64,000 nt of DNA from Axinella damicornis. Taxonomy: Eukaryota > Porifera > Demospongiae > Axinellida > Axinellidae. How positions within the stretch are numbered: position 1 is the stretch's first letter; every line of letters begins with the position of its first letter. The notes under the pieces were generated by a model. It worked only from the letters and a program-made list of their open reading frames with translations, did not search any database and had not been told where the DNA came from. The stretch is from contig OZ007508.1 in assembly GCA_963931865.1 (NCBI GenBank), positions 5,001 through 69,000 on the forward strand, read 5' to 3'. The position numbers were made by a program, and so were the translations under genes. Shown here piece by piece: positions 59,426 to 64,000 of the stretch.

Positions 59426-59684
59426 CTGTCTGCTCCGTCTACACACCACGTTCAGAAGTTAGCATGCTTTGATATTTGAAAGGCATTCCGCGCGCTTTGC
59501 TGTTTAAATTTTGGACATCACGTGACATCAGTAAACCAATCAGATACGAGCTTTAACTTTAGGTATAGGGCTTAGCCTCGTTCCAATTCCAGACTTGTCA
59601 TGCATGCAGATCAAATTAACTATAATTTCACAAAGGCTATACTACCTGTATATACTGTGTAGCTTAACGCTATAGCCCGTCTAG
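59426..59684. promoter_or_regulatory. CEP120: upstream region of CEP120
   Basis: This is the sequence immediately 5' (minus strand) of the CEP120 start codon at 59425. It would hold the promoter and 5' UTR. No specific box can be assigned. Confidence 0.35.
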
Positions 59685-59716
59685 TAGCCTCGTTCTCGGG
59701 CCTAGGAACGAGGCTA
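59685..59716. mobile_element. GCCTCGTTCCCAGG-family relic, 32 bp
   Basis: TAGCCTCGTTCTCGGGCC and GGAACGAGGCTA are inverted. The flanks CCCGTCTAG and CCGGTCTAC match 7 of 9, an eroded duplication. Confidence 0.65.
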
Positions 59717-59899
59717 CCGGTCTACACAGGAAAAAAAGCTTTGTTTCCTGGTTACTAAATGCCAATGATATCTGTTCTAAACTTCAGAATTCTGAATGGT
59801 ATCCTGGGAAAATAAACGTCTAGGAAATGTAGTGTTTCCTTGTACTAGGATACACAGGAATGAGCAACATTCCTATTCTAGGAAACGTTAGAAGAAATG

Positions 59900-60270
59900 T
59901 GGAGTTTCCTGTGTTTCCATGCACGTATCCTGCTTATGGAAACGTAATAGTAAATTCCCTCATATGTCACAGGAAACTAGCATGCTATTTCCATGCATGT
60001 ATCCTACTTATGGAAACGTAATAGTAAATTCCCTCATATGTCACAGGAAACTAGCATGCTATTTCCATGCATGTATCCTACTTATGGAAACACAATAGTA
60101 AATTCCCTCATATGTCACAGGAAACTAGCATGCTATTTCCATGCATGTATCCTACTTATGGAAATGTAATAGTAAATTCCCTCATATGTCACAGGAAACT
60201 AGCATGCATGCATGTATCCTACTTATGGAAACACAATAGTAAATTCCCTCATGGCACAGGAAATGTCACA
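59900..60270. repeat. 74-bp tandem repeat, about five copies
   Basis: Units contain ATGGAAACGTAATAGTAAAT, CCCTCATATGTCACAGGAAA and CTAGCATGCTATTTCC. The period is exactly 74 for three steps and 67 for the last, because CTATTTC was lost. The repeat is intergenic, between CEP120 and the next minus-strand gene. Confidence 0.88.
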
Positions 60271-60473
60271 TGAAACTAAAGCATGCCATTATGCATGAAT
60301 TCAACTGGGAAATTTCACACAAGTAATCCATCAAAAATTTTCTCAATGTCACATGTATACAAATAAATGGATGTACACATATATTCTCCAACAATTGAAA
60401 CTGAATGAGTATCAGTGTGATTTATGATGACTCACATGACTAAACATAGGTTCCTCCATTTCTACGGCAGTCC

Positions 60474-62601
60474 TTAAGGGGCAGTAAATCCAAAAAAGTC
60501 GTCGGAAAAGCCAATTGGTTTTGGTCGTGTGGACCGCCTTCCAGCAACACGAGGCAGAGTTTGCTGTTTAGACTGCCTGCTCTGCACCCTACCCGCCTTG
60601 CGGTCAAGCTGCTTAAAGAAGCGATTGACCTTAGGTGCCCTCCAACACAACGGTTTGATATTAATCACTTGTCGTTTTTCTCCGGCAATCTCCTCCTCCC
60701 CACTCTCTTCACTTGACATAAACTCTTTAACGACAACCTTCTTCCAGAGATCTTTCTGGGCATCTGTCAATGAATTTGTCTTTAGCAAAATGGCGTTTCG
60801 AGACTCCAATTTCTGTAAAACAAAAATCACACTGCTGATTAGTCTGCTGTAATATTTGTACATGTGTAACAAGAAAAGGGAGATCTCCCTAAACAACATT
60901 GACTGCCAGACACGTACACATATATCAACAGAAAGGTTAACACAGCAATTTAGGCAAGGCAAAACATGCATTATTGACTTTACCACTCACTCTCAATCGT
61001 CTGTTACGGCGACGTTGGCCTATCACTTTCTCCCCATATTTTCCTTTGGTTTTAAGGGTCTCTTCCTCACATTTTGATTGAAAAAACCTCCTGGCTGCAT
61101 CTGCAGAAAAGAGGTTCCAAATACAACAATGAAAGACTCATACACACCATTTTGGAAACTGTAAATCAATACCTCTGACTTGAATGAGGGGAATTTTTGA
61201 ATCTAGTGTGTTCACTTCAGCAACCAATCTCGTAACAACTTGGTGATTTTCTGTGTCTGTGAAACGCTTCCTGCACAATAAATAGCCACATATATGATAT
61301 TCCGCATACATGTAATGTACATAATCAAATGTGAGAACACTCAGGGAAGGCATAGAAAGATTGACTATATCATCGTGATCGCCATCGTGCACTGACTCAA
61401 GCGTATAACTGAAACTAACCTTGCTCACTTTGACTTGTACATGTAAGTATGGTGTCATGTAACTTATGCATTCGTTACCGAGTCTGCTAGCACCTAAAAG
61501 CAGACTGGAAATGAGGCTATAGCTGCCTTCTATGTGAGTATCATTCTGAAAAGCTGAGTTTGCCTTGCCCTACCATGCACTGAGGGTGAAGCCCAAGGAA
61601 GTACATCATTAAAATGATGGTACAAACCACTGAAGCCATGGTACTGCTGGCTTGTATCATGATTGAGCTAATTGGTGCTAAATTAGTCTGGACTGTTGCA
61701 ATGTTGCTTAGCAACTAGTAGGAGGCTGTACAACTGCTTGGTGGATTGTTACATCATGATACAGATACAGATAAGCTTACTTGGTATCAAATCCAACAAA
61801 ATCTTCATCGTCATCCAACAGAACTTTGTAAATCTCTCTGACTTCACGCTTGAGAAAACAAAATAACAAAGAAGTACTAACATCACAACCATCAACACTT
61901 TTAAAATACACAATGGCTCCCTGCAAAATACAGGCCTATAGCTCAAAGAACTCAATCTAGCAGTGTGGGCAGAAACGTCAGCTGACAGTTGCATAAATTA
62001 CACATTATGTGTATCTATGTGGCAAATTACTATGACAGTTAATAGGTCATGCTGAATGCAAAATATACTTGCACTCAAAAAGAAATATGCATGCCCAAGG
62101 TATGCTTACATCACACCACAACAGTCACTGCTTGCACTTGAATTTCACAAGCCTACTCTTGTAGCTACTTACCCGCACTTTGGGAGGCACTTTCCTCTTG
62201 CCCCGGGTTCCTGAACTATCAGTGCTGCTGCTGCTGCTGGGGGTCACAGAGGAAAGCTGCTTGTCCTCGACAGAAGCAAGACGACTCTCTAGCCCCTCAA
62301 GACGGTCGGAAAACGTATCTAGGCGAGAGTTTGCCTTCCTGACTTCTTGCAATATTAGCAGTTGTGTGTCATTACCAGTCGCGGGCCCTGGCGGCTGGAT
62401 AGAGGGAGAGCGGTTGGTGATGTCTCGTAGCGGCGGGTTTCCGTTAGGGGACTCGTTTCCGCTGAACAAACGACGGACGACAGTTGAGCTGCTTGCGGTA
62501 TTTGGAGACATGTTTGCCACTGTTTCACCCTCTGGACTGGAGAAAAGATCCTCGCTCTCTTCCCCCATGGAGTCCGTAACTGTCGTGATATCACTGGCCA
62601 T
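60474..62601 (-). CDS. coiled-coil protein of unknown function, divergent partner of the transposase gene
   Basis: Five exons join in frame to 347 aa: 62601-62173, 61848-61781, 61270-61173, 61100-60991 and 60812-60474. The start MASDITTVTDSMGEE is the first ATG after the shared upstream region. Residues 1-85 are acidic and Ser-rich. About 85-115 (LLILQEVRKANSRLDTFSDR) look like a short coiled coil. A basic segment (GKRKVPPKVR) follows. The C-terminal part has KEFMSSEESGEEE and a KPLCWRAPKVNRFFKQLD motif. I recall MSSEES...WR...FF..LD motifs in invertebrate proteins of unknown role, possibly transposon-linked; that is memory, not evidence here. It could be the accessory protein of a DNA transposon or a host gene. 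Confidence 0.72.
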
Positions 62602-62827
62602 GGTGACGATCAGCTTAACAATAGTACAAGGCACTGGTGAACTGGCTATAGCGCTAGTAAAACAGTACAGAGCAAAGACTGATGACTAGCCCGCCAAAAT
62701 CTCAACCATGTACTATTATACTATACTATACTGCATGCACTGATACTTAGCCCGCCAAAATCTCAACCGATATTTGGAGAGAAATATCCAAATTTTTGAT
62801 GAGCATTAAATAAAGTAAGACGGCGAC
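62602..62827. promoter_or_regulatory. shared divergent promoter region with paired 21-bp repeats
   Basis: This 226-bp gap lies between two divergent start codons. The word TAGCCCGCCAAAATCTCAAC occurs twice in direct orientation (about 62,688 and 62,750), 62 bp apart. They are candidate binding sites for a protein acting on both genes or for a transposase. Confidence 0.55.
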
Positions 62828-64000
62828 ATGGATGAAGTAGACTATCCATCTGCTAAGAGGAGTAAGCCTGACTACAGAGTGTGTGGGCATTGTAACAAAG
62901 AGTTAAGTGCGAAGATATATAAGAAGCATAAAAGACTGTACTATGATGCAACTAACAAGTCCTGGGCTAAAGATATAAGTGATGAAGACAACCTGTCAAG
63001 CAGTGAGTTTAGCTCTCTCGATGAATTTGATGTTGCAGTCGGTGACAACACTGATAAACATGCAGACGGTACCAGACAACTCGACCATGACAGCGATGAC
63101 AGCGACTGTAACTGGGAAGAACCGTTAGGCCCTCCAGATGAGAGTGATACCACTGATCAAGGTAGCTATTTAAGTTGTAGTCTATTGAGCTAGACCATTC
63201 TCTCGCAGCACAGGAAGTTCAGGGCGATTTTCCCTATGCCCTGCCCCGAAGGGAATTGTCTAGCTCAGATGACTATGTCGTATATAGCTAAACGTTGACC
63301 GAGGAGAGTTTAGCTACAAGCCGGTTGTGTATTCTTCTCAACTTCAGTAGGTAACGTTCATCATATATATTTTCATGCAGGTTTGGAATTTTGGGTTGAG
63401 AGTGATATGGAGATTGATGAAGATATTCAGATTGAGGGAGCCAATATTCCTCCACCAGATGTGTCATTAGTCCAGGAGAGTCCAGAGAAGGCTGAACTAA
63501 GCATCATTGTCAGGTGGATTATTACTTTGCTTTCCGTTTTTCAAACACAGTTCTTTCTTACCGACAGGGCACTTAAATGGTTGCTAAAATTCCTTTGTGT
63601 GCTCCTACGATTTCTTGGTAGATATTCGACAAAAATTGCTGAACTTGCTGCAAGACTACCTCAATCAGTATATCAGTTGAACCACTCACTTTCAGATGTT
63701 ATTCAAGGTAACACATTCGAGCGGCGAGCTGTTTGTAGGGCCTGTGACTCACTCTACAAATTTAAAGACTGCCTTAAAAGGGTGGGTTCTAGAACGACTG
63801 TGATCCGGTGTGCAAACAAACCATTTAAAAAAACATGCAATGAGTTACTAATGAAGGAGATTATGAGCTCAAGTGGTCATAGGAAATTTTATCCTCACAG
63901 CGTGTTTTGTTTCACGAATTTGATATCCACCTTGCAAGCACTTGTGTTACGTACTGGATTCATGCAGCAATGTGAGTCAACAAGAAAAAGGTTCGCTACG
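62828..64000 (+). CDS. Tnp2-like transposase gene, 5' part (runs off the window)
   Basis: Exon 1 is 62828-63161 (starts MDEVDYPSAKRSKPDY; CGHCNKELSAKIYKKHKR is zinc-finger-like, then an acidic region). The intron 63162-63380 is GT-AG. Exon 2 starts at 63381 and stays open to the last base. It encodes a hydrophobic stretch (IIVRWIITLLSVF, LKWLLKFLCVLLRFLG), then CRACDSLYKFKDC, KKTCNELLMKEI and YPHSVFCFTNLISTLQALV. This cysteine-pair plus YP..VFC..LI..LQ.L pattern matches what I recall upstream of the catalytic domain in metazoan Tnp2/CACTA-type or KDZ-like transposases. The catalytic part lies beyond the window. The intact frame suggests a young or domesticated gene. Confidence 0.6.

Overview
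The window is eukaryotic nuclear DNA, most likely from a sponge (demosponge) or another early-branching animal. Genes are split by many short GT-AG introns. CEP120 and a mitochondrial L17 gene are present. The kinase has the HRDLSSNN catalytic loop and a kelch tail, a combination I associate with sponge kinase expansions. Introns and intergenic DNA are full of small foldback transposons. The clade is inference from gene style, not proven.

Layout. 1-600 is unique DNA without a gene. From about 600 to 32,570 the window is essentially one very large, CpG-rich, palindrome-dense satellite with a 22-bp unit (about 20 kb of satellite in eight blocks), interrupted by mobile elements. These are a TTAA-flanked element (9649-10219), an 806-bp TIR element (13214-14019), four roughly 1-kb elements with TGTCAT...ATGACA ends flanked by CCGG (15595, 17097, 18760, 31234), a 2.46-kb TIR element carrying two nested elements (19737-22197), and a 3.8-kb broken LINE (26319-30140). 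The four CCGG elements hold remnants of a Gypsy-integrase-like, partly intron-containing transposase and look like decayed Ginger-type transposons. Their CCGG target is the centre of the satellite unit. Part of the satellite (about 23.47-26.04 kb) is a near-identical 865-bp triplication.

32.6-39 kb is intergenic. It holds a 21-bp minisatellite that reverses orientation at about 33.77 kb, a duplicated dispersed repeat, and MITEs with clear 9-bp target duplications. 39.1-62.6 kb is the host gene region: MRPL17 (+, three exons), a kinase/coiled-coil/kelch gene (-), and CEP120 (-, 21 coding exons that I could join in frame to 968 aa). From 60.47 kb to the window end lies a divergent pair: a 347-aa coiled-coil protein on the minus strand and, on the plus strand, the 5' part of a Tnp2-like transposase gene. 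They share a roughly 230-bp promoter region and may together be one autonomous DNA transposon.

The hundreds of long six-frame ORFs in the satellite and microsatellites are not genes. They arise because the repeat units lack stop codons. The strongest new leads are the satellite acting as a landing pad for CCGG-targeting integrase-type transposons, and a foldback family with TAG(T/C)CT(G/C)GTTCCCAG ends and 9-10-bp duplications that ranges from 29-bp relics to 326-bp copies.
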